A stretch of 64,000 bases of DNA, from assembly GCA_036924085.1 (NCBI GenBank), contig JAVGWX010000001.1:4072200-4136199 (forward strand), given 5' to 3'. Positions 20,100 to 30,267 of this stretch are shown here, piece by piece; within the stretch, counting starts at the first letter, position 1, and each line of letters starts with the position of its first letter. Source of the DNA: Ariolimax columbianus (taxonomy: Eukaryota > Mollusca > Gastropoda > Stylommatophora > Arionidae). Position numbers and translations under genes: made by a program. The notes below the pieces were generated by a model. The model searched no databases and was not told the origin of the DNA. It saw only the letters and a program-made list of their open reading frames with translations.

Positions 20100-21805
20100 T
20101 TCGTATGTCGGATTAGTTTTGCAACAAATGCTCAGTGGTCATTTTTCCGGTACCACACGAGCATTCGTCAGTGCCACCTATCTTCAATTTGTTGAATAGG
20201 TGGTACCTCAGTCTATTGTGGCCAGTGTGAAGTCTGAAGACTACGACCTGCTCTCTTCTGTTCAACTGGTAATAGGCATTGTTTTTTGTGTAGCCAGTAT
20301 GTTCGGTTTCCCATTTGGTCATGTATCTAGCTCTAATAAGCCGTTTTGACTCTTCATATGTCACACTAGTATCTGGTTGTGGTAGTCTTGCACCTTCTTT
20401 TGCCAGTCTGTCTGCCTCCTCGTTGCCTTGGACGTTGCAGTGAGATGGAACCCACTGTACCACTACTCTTTTTGGTGCGGACTGCTGGCATAGTTGACAG
20501 AGTGCTGCTCTTAAATCATTACGTTCAGTATTTTTTTGGCTTTTTAGTGCTGTGACTACGACCAGGGCATCTGTAAGCAGGACTATATGGCTTTCATTCC
20601 TTTTACCTGTCACAATTTCTTCCACTGCCGCACTCAGTGCCTCTGCCTCCGCTCTGAAATTGCTTGTGTATTTTCCAGTTGCCAATGACAGTGTTATTTT
20701 TCTGCCATTTGGTAGGCTCAGGAATACCCCGGCCCCTCCGTTCTGTGTTGTATTTGTTACAGAACCGTCGGTATATGCATGGGTCCAGTCCATGCTTGGG
20801 TAGTTTTTCGTTATGTACCTCAGGGTTGTATCTCTTCTCTCTTTTTCAGTCTGGCAGTTTTTGTTTCCAATACCTGGTATATTTTCTACCACCTCTGGAA
20901 ATATATGCTGCCTCCAGGTAGGTTTCCGTACAGTAGAGATGGGCTTTGGTGTTGTTAGTGCGTTCATAGGGTCTTCGTGCATCTTTGCTTTGGCTATTTC
21001 TACAAAGTTTCTCCACTTTAGTTTCCCATTTCCGAAATTGTTTAGTCTCTGGTGCATTGGATGGTCAGTCAGTCATCTGAGTTTCTCTGCTTGCTGCTGG
21101 GATCTGCAGTCTCTTCTGTCGGTCATGGATTGAAGTTTTGTAATCTTTTCAAGTTCTACAATTGGCGTTGACTTCATGCCTCCTGTTATAACTCTCATGG
21201 CTTGGTTTTGGAGTTTGCTAATTTTATCGAAGTTCGCCTTTGCTGCTGTTGTCCATGCCGCAATGCCAAACTCGAGAACTGGTCTCACTCTTCCAGTGTA
21301 CAGTTTCTTTAGTATACTTTCGTCTGCTCCCCAGCTTGTGCCAGCAAGTTTTCTCATGATTGCCATTCTTTGTCTGGCTCTCATTCGGTTTCCCTCGATC
21401 TGACTTTTCCATTTCATGCGCCGATCAAATGTGACTCCCAGGTAGTTTGGGTTGTCGTTTGGCTGCAGGTATTTGCCGTTAAGACTTATTTTGGTGTTCT
21501 GGGGGTTGTTTGATAGCGAGAATATTGTACATGTTGTTTTTTCCTCGTTTATTTTGACCAGCCATGAGTTCGCTCACTCTTCCAGCGATGTAGGGCCTGC
21601 TGCATCCGATTACTTGCTATGGTGAGATTCTTTTCAGAGGTCCACATAGCCAGATCGTCTGCAAACATTGAGCTATGGACTCTTCGTGGTATATTCTCTG
21701 TTATGTTATTTATATACACCAGGAAGAGTGTGGGTGACAGTACTCCCCCCTTGGGGTACTCCCTGCTCAAGTGTCACCTTTTTGCTCATCTGCCCTTGTA
21801 CTTGA
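20100..21805 (-). mobile_element. 5'-truncated LINE with RT end, RNase H and zinc knuckle
   Basis: The minus strand begins within RT motif 4 (LEQGVPQGG, then a one-base shift to GGVLSPTLFLVYINN) and continues to the MFADDLAMW catalytic box and NPNYLGVTFDRRMKW. It reaches an RNase H domain that retains its key acidic residues: YTDGS, FRAEAEAL, LLTDALVVV and NEEADRLAKEGA. It ends at CSCGTGKMTTEHLLQN, an incomplete Cys/His knuckle cut off by a stop and the minisatellite. The longest frame is 314 codons (20113-21057). The domain order points to an I-superfamily-like LINE. It interrupts the 27-bp minisatellite: units such as ACCAACATGAGATGGAGCC lie on both borders. Confidence 0.85.
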
Positions 21806-22248
21806 AGCTCCATTACCAACATGAGATGGAGCCGCTCCACTACCAACATGAGATGAAGCTGCTCCACTACCAACATGAGATGAAGCTGCTCCACTACCAA
21901 CATCAGATGGATAAAGCTGCTCCACTACCAACATGAGCTGCTCCGCTACCAACATGAGATGGACGAAGCTGCTCCACTACCAGCACCAGATGGAGCTGCT
22001 CCACTACCAACACTAGATGGAGCTGCTCCACTACCAACACTAGATGGAGCTGCTCCACTACCAACATGAGATGGATGGAGCTGCTCCACTACCAACACTA
22101 GATGAAGCTGCTCCACTACCAACATCAGATGGAGCTGCTCCACTACCAACACCAGATGAAGATGCTTCACTGGCAACATCAGGACCCTCCCTGTCTTTAT
22201 CATTACTGACAATGGCACAGACATCATGTAGTGGAACATCTCCATAAT
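21806..22248 (-). pseudogene. P-like transposon exon with 9-codon repeats (upstream part)
   Basis: A minus-strand acceptor (TTTGTTTGACGTCAACAG) precedes an open segment reading YGDVPLHDVCAIVSNDKD and then EGPDVASEASSSGVGSG. It runs straight into the nine-residue repeat without a break. The repeat region (about 13 units, 21806-22170) is the second half of the array split by the LINE. Splicing across or reading through the LINE would be needed to join this to the transposase-like end at 19.3-19.9 kb, so the locus is probably dead. The minisatellite may have arisen inside the transposon's coding sequence. Confidence 0.5.
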
Positions 22249-22289
22249 CTGTTGACGTCAAACAAAGGAGGGAATGTATTTTCAATTTT

Positions 22290-22720
22290 TTTTACTCTGC
22301 CTCCAAAATCTTACATACACAAGGTAATTTGCACCTGACAATTGACAATACTCGCCAGACAAAGCTTCTTATTTGTATCGTCTCCATTACGTCTTTATAC
22401 GCTTCTACCGCATGTCTAAACATTGTTTGCTTTATTTTTCGTATTCTACAGACTGAAGGACTAGGACTGACAGCTGCTTATTAACCTGTCAATCAAAATA
22501 CTGTGCCGATGTCCTGAATGCTTTCTATTTTAATTATTTGTTTCTTCTTTATAAGTTTTAGTTCGTTCCAAGCAAATTGTATACACAAATGGGATTAATT
22601 CGAGTAAATAATGCACGTTTCCAGTCCAGTGCAGTCTGGTTAAGTAAATAACCTGTTAGAATATACACGTGCGACTTCTCCTCCCGCCATTAACACATAT
22701 CTTTCGCTTCCTCTGTTGTA
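22290..22720. other. Spacer without recognised features
   Basis: AT-rich sequence upstream of the P-like exon. Further 5' exons of that element may be present but none was identified. Confidence 0.45.
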
Positions 22721-22726
22721 CTACAG

Positions 22727-23085
22727 CTCTTGTCATGAGTCGTGGCAGAGAGGTGGGATGTCCTACTGCTCTTGTCATGAGTCGTGTCAGAGAGGTGGGA
22801 TGTCCTACTGCTCTTGTCATGAGTCGTGGCAGAGAGGTAGGATGTCCTACTGCTCTTGTCATGAGTCGTGTCAGAGAGGTGGGATGTCCTACTGCTCTTG
22901 TCATGAGTCGTGGCAGAGAGGTGGGATGTCCTACTGCTCTTGTCATGAGTCGTGGCAGAGAGGTGGGATGTCCTACTGCTCTTGTCATGAGTCGTGGCAG
23001 AGAGGTGGGATGTCCTACTGCTCTTGTCATGAGTCGTGGAAGAGAAGTGGAATGTACTACTGCTCTTGTCATGAGTCGTTGTAGA
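22727..23085 (+). repeat. Minisatellite, 42-bp unit (about 8.5 copies)
   Basis: The unit contains CTTGTCATGAGTCGTGGCAG and GGTGGGATGTCCTACTGCT. GTGGCAG and GTGTCAG subtypes alternate in the first part. Length 42 is a multiple of three, so all three long ORFs here are repeat readings. It abuts a LINE fragment on its right. Confidence 0.95.
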
Positions 23086-23149
23086 GACGATGGATGCCTA
23101 GATTTCTTGTTATCGCCAAATGGGACTCTTGTGCTGTCGTAATGGGTAA

Positions 23150-23425
23150 CTTCCTCGGAGTGTCAGTTCCGTCGAGGTCGGCCCCTTACTCGTGGACCGG
23201 AGACCTGCATTTGATATGCTTTCTCTGCAGTCTGATCATAATGCATTCTGACTAAATGACCAAACTACTTTATTTGTTGAGACTCACGGTACTAACTGGG
23301 TTTGTCTCCACTATCTGCCTCAGCGTGGTGTTGCGGATTCGGTCACGTATTGTCTTTCCAACTGCACTTCTCACACAGTGCATCTCACAGCTCTGGATCT
23401 TGCTCTTATGTGTTTCTAGTAAGGA
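23150..23425 (-). mobile_element. RTE-like LINE C-terminal fragment
   Basis: Minus-strand frames read KIQSCEMHCVRSAVGKTIRD, then after a frameshift QQIK-FGHLVRMHYDQTAEK and GPRVRGRPRRN. This is the usual C-terminal end of RTE-like reverse transcriptases (a WFGHLVR-like motif followed by RGRPRKRW). One stop and one frameshift are visible. The minisatellite begins immediately beyond its end. Confidence 0.7.
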
Positions 23426-23429
23426 ACAA

Positions 23430-24060
23430 TATTAACATTGGTAACACAATGTAGAAATAAACAATTTATTTATCAGCGTCCTCTTCGTTGAAAGAAGCAC
23501 TCTAGGGTATTTCAAAATCGGCGCAATTTGACAGAGGTCACTGTTCGCCATCTTCTTCTTCTTCATCGTACGCTGTTTACAGCGATATTTACGTTGCACT
23601 GATTTAATTTGTTAGCCAGTGGCTCAGTGCATCCGATTTCAACAGGCGTTTCTGTAGGGTTGCCCTCATTAGCCTTTGGCTGTCCCCAGCCTAACTGCAA
23701 GGCAGCAGTTGTTTTTGGTCAGAGTTGTCTCTCTTGGGAAGTTGTCTTGCAGGACTATCGAGTCTTCCCTACTCGTGTCTATAGCGTTTGGCAATGATAT
23801 GATGGACTATGTACTAGTTTGTACTATCCCGGAAGAGAGGCAGTCCAGTGTGACTTTTTCCCAGGATTGTCACGTCCTGCCAGAAACGTAGCATATGCAT
23901 ATGAGTGAGGTATCTCTTTGCTCCCTTTATTTTCTCGGCTCATCTGCAGTGATGGTACGCCTAGCATTCCCCGCCACCCGGGAGCTTGCCACCATAGGAC
24001 AGGAGGTGCAGTGTCCGCTGGACTGCATCTCTTCTGCGTCCATTGGAATGACTGATATCA
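23430..24060. other. Spacer left of the rDNA remnant
   Basis: No recognised coding or repeat content. GC content rises towards the rDNA. It could include transcribed or intergenic rDNA spacer, but I have no direct evidence. Confidence 0.4.
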
Positions 24061-24089
24061 GACAGATGCAAAGAGCGAGGAAGGAGTGC

Positions 24090-24300
24090 ATTTTACCAGG
24101 TGCATTCCTGCGGCTCGATCGGGCCGGGACACAAGCCCCAGCCATGTCGTAGCCTCCCATCTCAGCGGTGCTGAGATTTTGGGCGGGATTCTGGCTTAGA
24201 GGCGTTCGGCCGTAATCCCTCAGATGGTAGCTTATCAGCCAAGCACGTGGACCAAATGTCAGCGACCTGTGATTCCTCTCGAAATAGTGCATTTGACCAG
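24090..24300 (-). pseudogene. 28S rRNA 3'-end fragment, copy A
   Basis: On the minus strand this reads CGAGAGGAATCACAGGTCGC, ACATTTGGTCCACGTGCTTG and GGGATTACGGCCGAACGCCT, followed by CTAAGCCAGAATCCCGCCC. These are the conserved blocks near the 3' end of 28S rRNA, with substitutions. It lies 428 bp from an equivalent block in copy B, so the 28S tail has been duplicated in tandem. Sequence beyond the GAATCCCGCCC block (24100-24180) matches the equivalent part of copy B weakly. Confidence 0.75.
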
Positions 24301-24330
24301 GTGACAAGCCTAGTCTTGCACGGAGATGTT

Positions 24331-24349
24331 GTCCGCCTAGGGAGCGGAC
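24331..24349. other. Perfect-stem hairpin at the 28S 3' end
   Basis: GTCCGC and its reverse complement GCGGAC flank a seven-base loop. It sits near the expected 3' terminus of 28S copy B. Whether it acts in rRNA 3' processing or termination is inference only. Confidence 0.4.
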
Positions 24350-25177
24350 ATGGTCAATGGTTGAGTCTCAGCAGTTCGCAGTGAGGTAGCTGATCTACTG
24401 CTTAGGGCAGCCGACCGAGAACTAAGTCTTCTACAAATGATTTCATTCCTCATCGCCGTATGGGGTGAATATCGAGCAGCTTCTCGCCGGCTTTTATCAG
24501 CGGACGGCAGAGACCTCATTCTGCGGCTTGACCGGGCGGGGCTGGAGCGTGACCCCGAGGTCCCCACCATGTCGAAGCCTCCCTTTGCATTCGTGCTGGG
24601 CTGCTTTTGGGCGGGATTTTTGGCTTAGAGGCGTTCGGCCGTAATCCCTCACCTCGAACCGTTGGCTTATCCGCCTAGTACGTGAACCAAAATGTCTGCG
24701 GCTCCTCTCGGGCTTAGCAGGATTACCGTAGCAGAGCATTGTCATTTGTAGGGTAAAGCTGACCTGTCTTCAGAGGGTCTATTTCCAGCACCGGTTCAAT
24801 ATTAGCCAGACCGTATCAATAGAGGGCTTTTAGTTTGTCAATGGCAGTTTGTTTCTGGAGCCTGCGATTTCTGCAGGGTGAAGACCAGATTACCGTAGCA
24901 GGCGCTCTTTCATTTTGGGGGTTTGGAGACTGACCTGTCTTCCGTGGGTCTAATACCAGCACATGTTCACTATTAGACCCCCCGAACGTGCTCTCTTTTG
25001 ACAGTCATTCTACACTATTGGCGTGTTTAGTCAATTTTAGCCTCAGGCTCCACTCCTGATAGTGCTCTTCCGTCAATTCCTTTATCAAACACTGGATGCA
25101 GACCAACCGAGCCTCAGAGGGCACAACCCCAGATTTCTGAGGGTCTAAATCCAGCACCAGTTCCATATTAGACCCCA
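24350..25177 (-). pseudogene. 28S rRNA 3'-end, copy B, with partial duplications
   Basis: Minus-strand blocks match the end of 28S in order: GGTTTAGACC-like (24775 and again near 24947 and 25143), AAGACAGGTCAGCTTTACCC, GTAATCCTGCTAAG, GAGAGGAGCCGCAGACATTT, GGGATTACGGCCGAACGCCT and AATCCCGCCC. A terminal AATCATTTGTAGAAGACTTA block comes last. The GGTTTAGACC block occurs three times at spacings of about 171 and 195 bp. The last two copies each run into a piece of 18S, so a 28S-18S fusion was itself duplicated. Substitutions are frequent and this rRNA could not be functional. Confidence 0.75.
25021..25085 (-). pseudogene. Short diverged 18S fragment (duplicate of the junction)
   Basis: On the minus strand GGAATTGACGGAAGAGCACT, ATCAGGAGTGGAGCCTGAGG and CTAAAATTGACTAAACACGC correspond to the 18S block around the universal GGAATTGACGG site. 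The main 18S copy carries the same block at 25216-25280. It is diverged at several positions and is preceded on its left by the same spacer and 28S fragment as the main copy. Confidence 0.75.
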
Positions 25178-25215
25178 GAAAAGTGGTCTCGGCATGTCAG
25201 TCATTTCAGTGTTGG

Positions 25216-25239
25216 CCGTGTTGAGTCAAATTAAGCCGC

Positions 25240-25288
<49 letters not shown>

Positions 25289-26429
25289 TTTGCAACCATA
25301 CTTCCCCCGGAACCCAAACACATTGGTTTCCCGGAAGCTGCCCGCAGAGTCATCGAAGCAACTCCTGCGGATCGCTAGTCGGCATCGTTTATGGTCAGAA
25401 CTACGACGGTATCTGATCGTCTTCGCGCCTCTGACTTTCGTTCTTGATTAATGAAAACATTCTTGACAAATGCTTTCGCAGTAGCTCGTCTTGCGGCGAT
25501 CCAAGAATTTCACCTCTAACGCCGCAATACGAATGCCCCCGTTTGTCCCTGTTAATCATTACCTCCAGTTCCGAAAACCAACAAAATAGAACCGAGGTCC
25601 TATTCCATTATTCCATGCACCATTATTCAGGCAGCCGAGGCCTGCTTTGAACACTCTAATTTTTTCAAAGCTCAGCGAAGAGCACCCGTGGGAGAGAGCC
25701 GGCAGACGGTAGGGCAGGAGACAACGGGCAGTGAACCGGCGCGAGCCGGACCGCCCGCCTGCGCCTGAGATCCAACTACGAGCTTTTTAACTGCAACAAC
25801 TTTAATATACGCTATTTGAGCTGGAATTACCGCGGCTGCTGGCACCAGACTTGCCCTCCAATAGATCATCGTTAAAGGGTTTAAAGTGTACTCATTCCAA
25901 TTACGGGGCCTCGAAAAAGTCCCGTATTGTTATTTTTCGTCACTACCTCCCCGTGCCGGGAGTGGGTAAGTTGCGCGCCTGCTGCCTTCCTTGGATGTGG
26001 TAGCCGTTTCTCATGCTCCCTCTCCGGAATCGAACCCTGATTCCCCGTTACCCGTTACAAACATGGTAGGCATGTCACGTACCATCGACATTTGATAGGG
26101 CAGACATTTGAAAGATGCGTCGCCGGCACATGAGGCCATGCGATCAGCACAAAGTTATCCAGAGTCACCAGTGGGGACGCCGCAACCCCGCGAGGGGAAA
26201 CGACGATTGGTTTTGAACTAATAAAAGCGCTCTTTCCGCGAGGGTCGGAGCTTGGTAAGCATGTATTAGCTCTAGAATTGCCACAGTTATCCAAGTAGGA
26301 TCGTGTCATCTAAGGAACCTCGACTGATTTAATGAGCCATTCGCGGTTTCACCGTGAGACAGTGTGAACTTAGACATGCATGGCTTAATCTTTGAGACAA
26401 GCATATGACTACTGGCAGGATCAACCAGA
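25216..26429 (-). rRNA. 18S rRNA, 5' two-thirds only
   Basis: Minus-strand sequence starts with CTGGTTGATCCTGCCAGTAG and continues through GCTCATTAAATCAGTCGAGG, GAATTACCGCGGCTGCTGGC (as its complement) and AACGATGCCGACTAGCGATC. It ends at GCTTAATTTGACTCAACACGG. All blocks are in the right order with no visible frame-breaking damage, so this part looks well preserved. An animal 18S is about 1.8 kb; here roughly the last 600 bases are missing and are replaced by 28S 3' fragments. As it stands it cannot give a complete 18S. The good state of this part against the poor state of the 28S pieces is unusual. Confidence 0.95.
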
Positions 26430-27090
26430 GATCTGTCGGAGACGTACGTACAGCACACACCGGTCGGCGGAGGAAGGGTGTGTAAAAAGCCTCACTGGGA
26501 CGACGGCCGCAGGGACCGACTGACGGGACGGACGGACGGTTGTTCCACCCGTCCCTCACTCCGTCGACCTAGGACCGCCTGACAGGGGCCTCCCACACGC
26601 ACCAGACGACCGACCGACCGCGCTTGCTCGAGGAGGGATGGCAGCGCTCTGTGCAGAACGGATCCCAACGACCTCGGCGATGAATTTCCCTGGGACTAGA
26701 GACAATTTGGCATGCCGGCATGCCCTTCTCCGTAGGAGAACGCAGGGCCTCGAGGCAACGATTCCTGCTTTCCATTTGCCGGTCACAAGCTCTTTGCGAG
26801 AGTCGGACCACCAGCGAGACGTACTGTCGAGCTCTGCTATAAGCCTTAGATAAATCACCACGGACGGACCACGTTTCCTGATACGGACCAGACGAGCGCA
26901 CCTCGGTGGATGAGCCACTACAACAAACCGCACCCAATTCGCTCTACGGGGAAAGGCAGGCGAGCGTTTTCCGCAAGCCCGCGCTATCGCTCCGCCTGGC
27001 GGGACTGAGATCGCTTTACGAACACTGGTTGAAATTGAGTCGCTGCGGCGAGACAACTACCCCAGATTGTTCGCCATCTGAATTCTATGT
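26430..27090 (-). other. 5' external transcribed spacer of the rDNA (inferred)
   Basis: GC-rich sequence directly upstream of the 18S start in rDNA sense, unlike the AT-rich DNA around it. Position and composition suggest the 5' ETS and perhaps the rDNA promoter. The long minus-strand ORF here (26556-27056) follows from high GC content and is not taken as protein. The composition changes again at about 27.1 kb, just before the hAT element. Confidence 0.6.
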
Positions 27091-27139
27091 GTGATCTTTC
27101 TGTCCACTCTTCCGTCATCAGTGAATATATTACCTAGGT

Positions 27140-30071
27140 CAGTGGTTCCCAAACTATTTCGGTCCATGGCACCCTTAGTGTACCATAATTTTTCCATGAC
27201 ACACCAAGTCACATAGTAAGCATACTTAACAGTTGCAGTGCGCAGTTGATGCGGTTAGGGTGGGTAAAGAGAACACAAAACAATGAAACACTTATTTCAA
27301 ATTCACAAACAGTAAAAATTAACTAACTACATACCTTGAACGATCATGTTATCAAATAATTGTAACTAGTGGAATTTGTGAGCCTATTGTTCACTTCTCA
27401 AATCTTGGAATCAAACTGGACACAACCACCATCATTTCCTGTTCCACATGGATTTGTGCACTATACTCGCTTGTTATCACAACCACTGACAAACACAGCT
27501 TCGCACAAATATGACGTCGCAAATGGAACTAAGATTAGCCAAGCTTGACCACTTAGCAGTGGATATTCATACTTTACAGATCCAAAAGCCAATTAGCTCC
27601 ATGCTGCCAAATGTTCTCTTAAATGTGCAGTCGCAGGACAGCTCAATAAGATTGTCTTCTTCTACAGAAGTAAACCCAGATGGAGCTTTGGTTCTGAATG
27701 GGTCTTGAATACATCAGAACTTGGGGATGTTATCTTTTTGAAAGTACTATTAAAACCAGTTGATAAGATGTGGTAGGTGCTCCTTTTTAGTGAAAACTAA
27801 AACCTTTTCGAGCAATACCAACATGTGCACCTTGCTTCCCTGTAGAGAGAGATTCAACGCATTTAACTTTTCAAAGGTATCACGCAGGTATGCTAGTTTT
27901 AAAAAAAACCAAACGTTTCTACGAAGTGTTTTGCGTACTCGTGTTTTACTTCTCCATGACAAATTTACATGTCCTGCCGTTCGTCAAGCAACACAATGCC
28001 ACGAGAGAGCCATAGAGAGGGCCAGTAGTACAACAAAATCATAAACTCTGTCCCCATTTCCTCACACAATTTTTGGAAAAATCTAGCTTTCACTGGCCGA
28101 GTTTTTGTTAAAGGCTGACCACATTCACACACACACCCCCCCCCCCCCCCCATTGTCAGATCAGAATCTGCGGAGGGACTATATACTTGGATGCGAGTAC
28201 TTCTCTGTGAATTGTGCGAAGGGTTCACAGAGAATATACTTCGATGCGAGTACTTCTCTGTGAATTGTGCGAAGGGTTCACAGAGAATATACTTGGATTC
28301 GAGTACTTCTCTGTGAATTGTGCGAAGGGTTCACAGAGAATATACTTGGATGCGAGTACTTCTCTGTGAATTGTGCGAAGGGTTCACAGAGAATATACTT
28401 GGATGCGAGTACTTCTCTGTGAATTGTGCGAAGGGTTCACAGAGAATATACTTGGATGCGAGTACTTCTCTGTGAATTGTGCGAAGGGTTCACAGAGAAT
28501 ATAATTGGATGCGAGTACTTCTCTGTGAATTGTGCGAAGGGTTCACAGTGAATGCGGAGTTTTGCGTCGAACAAGCGCCTGCAACCCTCCATAGCCACCG
28601 GACATCTAATGACCACCATCAGTACAGACACCAACTCCCTTCGTCCACTCCATATTATTTTCAACTATAAATGTGTCCAGGATCTCAGCAAATCTTGAGT
28701 CTTTGTACTTGTAGTTTTACTTTTACAGAAGAGAAGGTCTTCAACAATGTCGTTACCATCTATGAACAATCCATAGAAAATCAAAAATGTGCATCCTTAT
28801 TCCTGTCTGTGTCCTCATCCAGCTGCAACCCACATTTCTTCACTTTTATTTGCTCAATTAATTGATCACTGAGATCGTCCACCATGTGCTGGATTCTTCG
28901 ACTGATAGTTTTGTTAGACAAAGGCACCTTTGACAGCAGTTTCCCCACAGACTCACCGACCATAATGTACACCAAATCTACAGCAGCCGGTAGAATTAGT
29001 TGTTCTGTCATGGTGTGGGATTTTTACACTTGTCGACTCTATGCGCAACCTTGTATGATGCTAGCAAAGCATGACTTGGTATTTACACCTCCTGAGAAAA
29101 AGGTCCTGTTTTAATTCTTTTCACTTTCTGGTCAAATAGTCGCAAGGTTTACCAACCATGTTTCCAACAGACGTTTTAGTTTACTTGGAGCCATGTACTC
29201 TGGTGCCAAAACTTGCAACTAGTGCACACTGCGGTCTCTCTTCATCATTGACATGTGTCGATGTGAAGCCAAAATCCAAATAACGGTCGCCGTATTTACC
29301 TTTCAGCTTTTTCACACCAGTGCCACTAGTTTGTGGTGCGTCCTCTTTTGTTTTCACGTATGGAAAACTTTTATTAATGTTCAATAAAAACTGACTCATT
29401 TTTGTAATATAAAGAACAACAGCTTTCAAAAGTTTCCTTGGTCACAGCACAATTAAGTTGGTTCCACATTCAACAACTAAGAATGGCTGAGACAGCTATT
29501 TATTTACAAACACCAAGTACCGAGAACGTTCGATCAATAACTTGCTAGAATTAGAATAATCTAGTCATTATACTCACATTAATTCACTGAACTTTTTACC
29601 ATCTTTCAGCGACGTCCTTGTTAGAATGTACCAACCATCTGCCTCCACGACCCCCCCCCCCCACCCCCCCCCCCCCCTCTCCACCCCCATTACCCTTACC
29701 GATACCAAAGACAAAGCTACATCAAGCTTTAGATCTCAGAGACTTGCCGACCGTAGAAAACATTTGTCATAGACTCAGTTTCTGGTTATCACAGACGCCG
29801 ACCTACACTCTCTGCGAATATCTGATTTGTTTCCCAACACGTGTTCAGTTGATACGATCAAAAATGTTAGAAAATCATTTCCCTTTTGTCTGCACTCGGC
29901 TAAATGTCCTTATATGTCCTTCCTGTCATCGCATCAACACATGGACGGTCAGATTCTAAGACCACGAAGGCTAAATGTCATTTCCGTAAAAATATTGGAA
30001 TGTTTGGCGGCACCCCTGTGAACCAGTCACGGCCCCTTAGGGTGTGGCGACACACAGTTTGCGAACTACTG
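27140..30071 (-). mobile_element. hAT transposon (ZBED5-like), decayed, with TIRs and TSD
   Basis: The left end reads CAGTGGTTCCCAAACTATTT and the right end is its inverted partner, CAGTAGTTCGCAAACTGTGT on the minus strand. Both carry the CAGNGGTTC-type hAT terminus. Flanking 8-bp sequences ACCTAGGT (27132-27139) and ACCCAGAT (30072-30079) match at six positions, which fits an aged hAT target duplication. The minus strand encodes transposase pieces in order: YLDFGFTSTHVNDEERPQC, TISRRIQHMVDDLSDQLIEQ, QLDEDTDRNKDAHFLIFYGL, then TRPVKARFFQKLCEEMGTE, LAYLRDTFEKLNALNLSLQG and NLIELSCDCTFKRTFGSMEL. Stops and frameshifts are common. A 53-bp minisatellite sits in the middle of the coding region. Confidence 0.85.
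28163..28548 (+). repeat. Minisatellite, 53-bp unit, inside the hAT transposase
   Basis: Seven copies of a unit containing GGATGCGAGTACTTCTCTGT and GAATTGTGCGAAGGGTTCAC. The last copy continues smoothly into transposase-derived sequence on the right, so the unit probably arose by duplication of transposon sequence. Copies differ at one or two bases only. The left edge borders a C-homopolymer at 28137-28151. Confidence 0.9.
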
Positions 30072-30267
30072 ACCCAGATATTTGAACTCACGTAAGTGCT
30101 TGATTAACATTTTATCAGCCAATCATAATCGTGATACATTTGTGATGTTTTTGTAAGCCTGAAGCCGAAGTCTTTGACTAGCGACAGGTTTGGATCTTTC
30201 TCTTGCCTCATATGGGTGACGTCACTGATTAGCAGCTTTCGCTTTCTTCTGTTTTATGTTTCTTGTA

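Noticed and set aside
26556..27056. A 166-codon minus-strand ORF rich in Arg, Pro and Ser
   Set aside because: It lies in GC-rich sequence directly upstream of the 18S start, where the external transcribed spacer is expected. GC-rich DNA gives long ORFs by chance.
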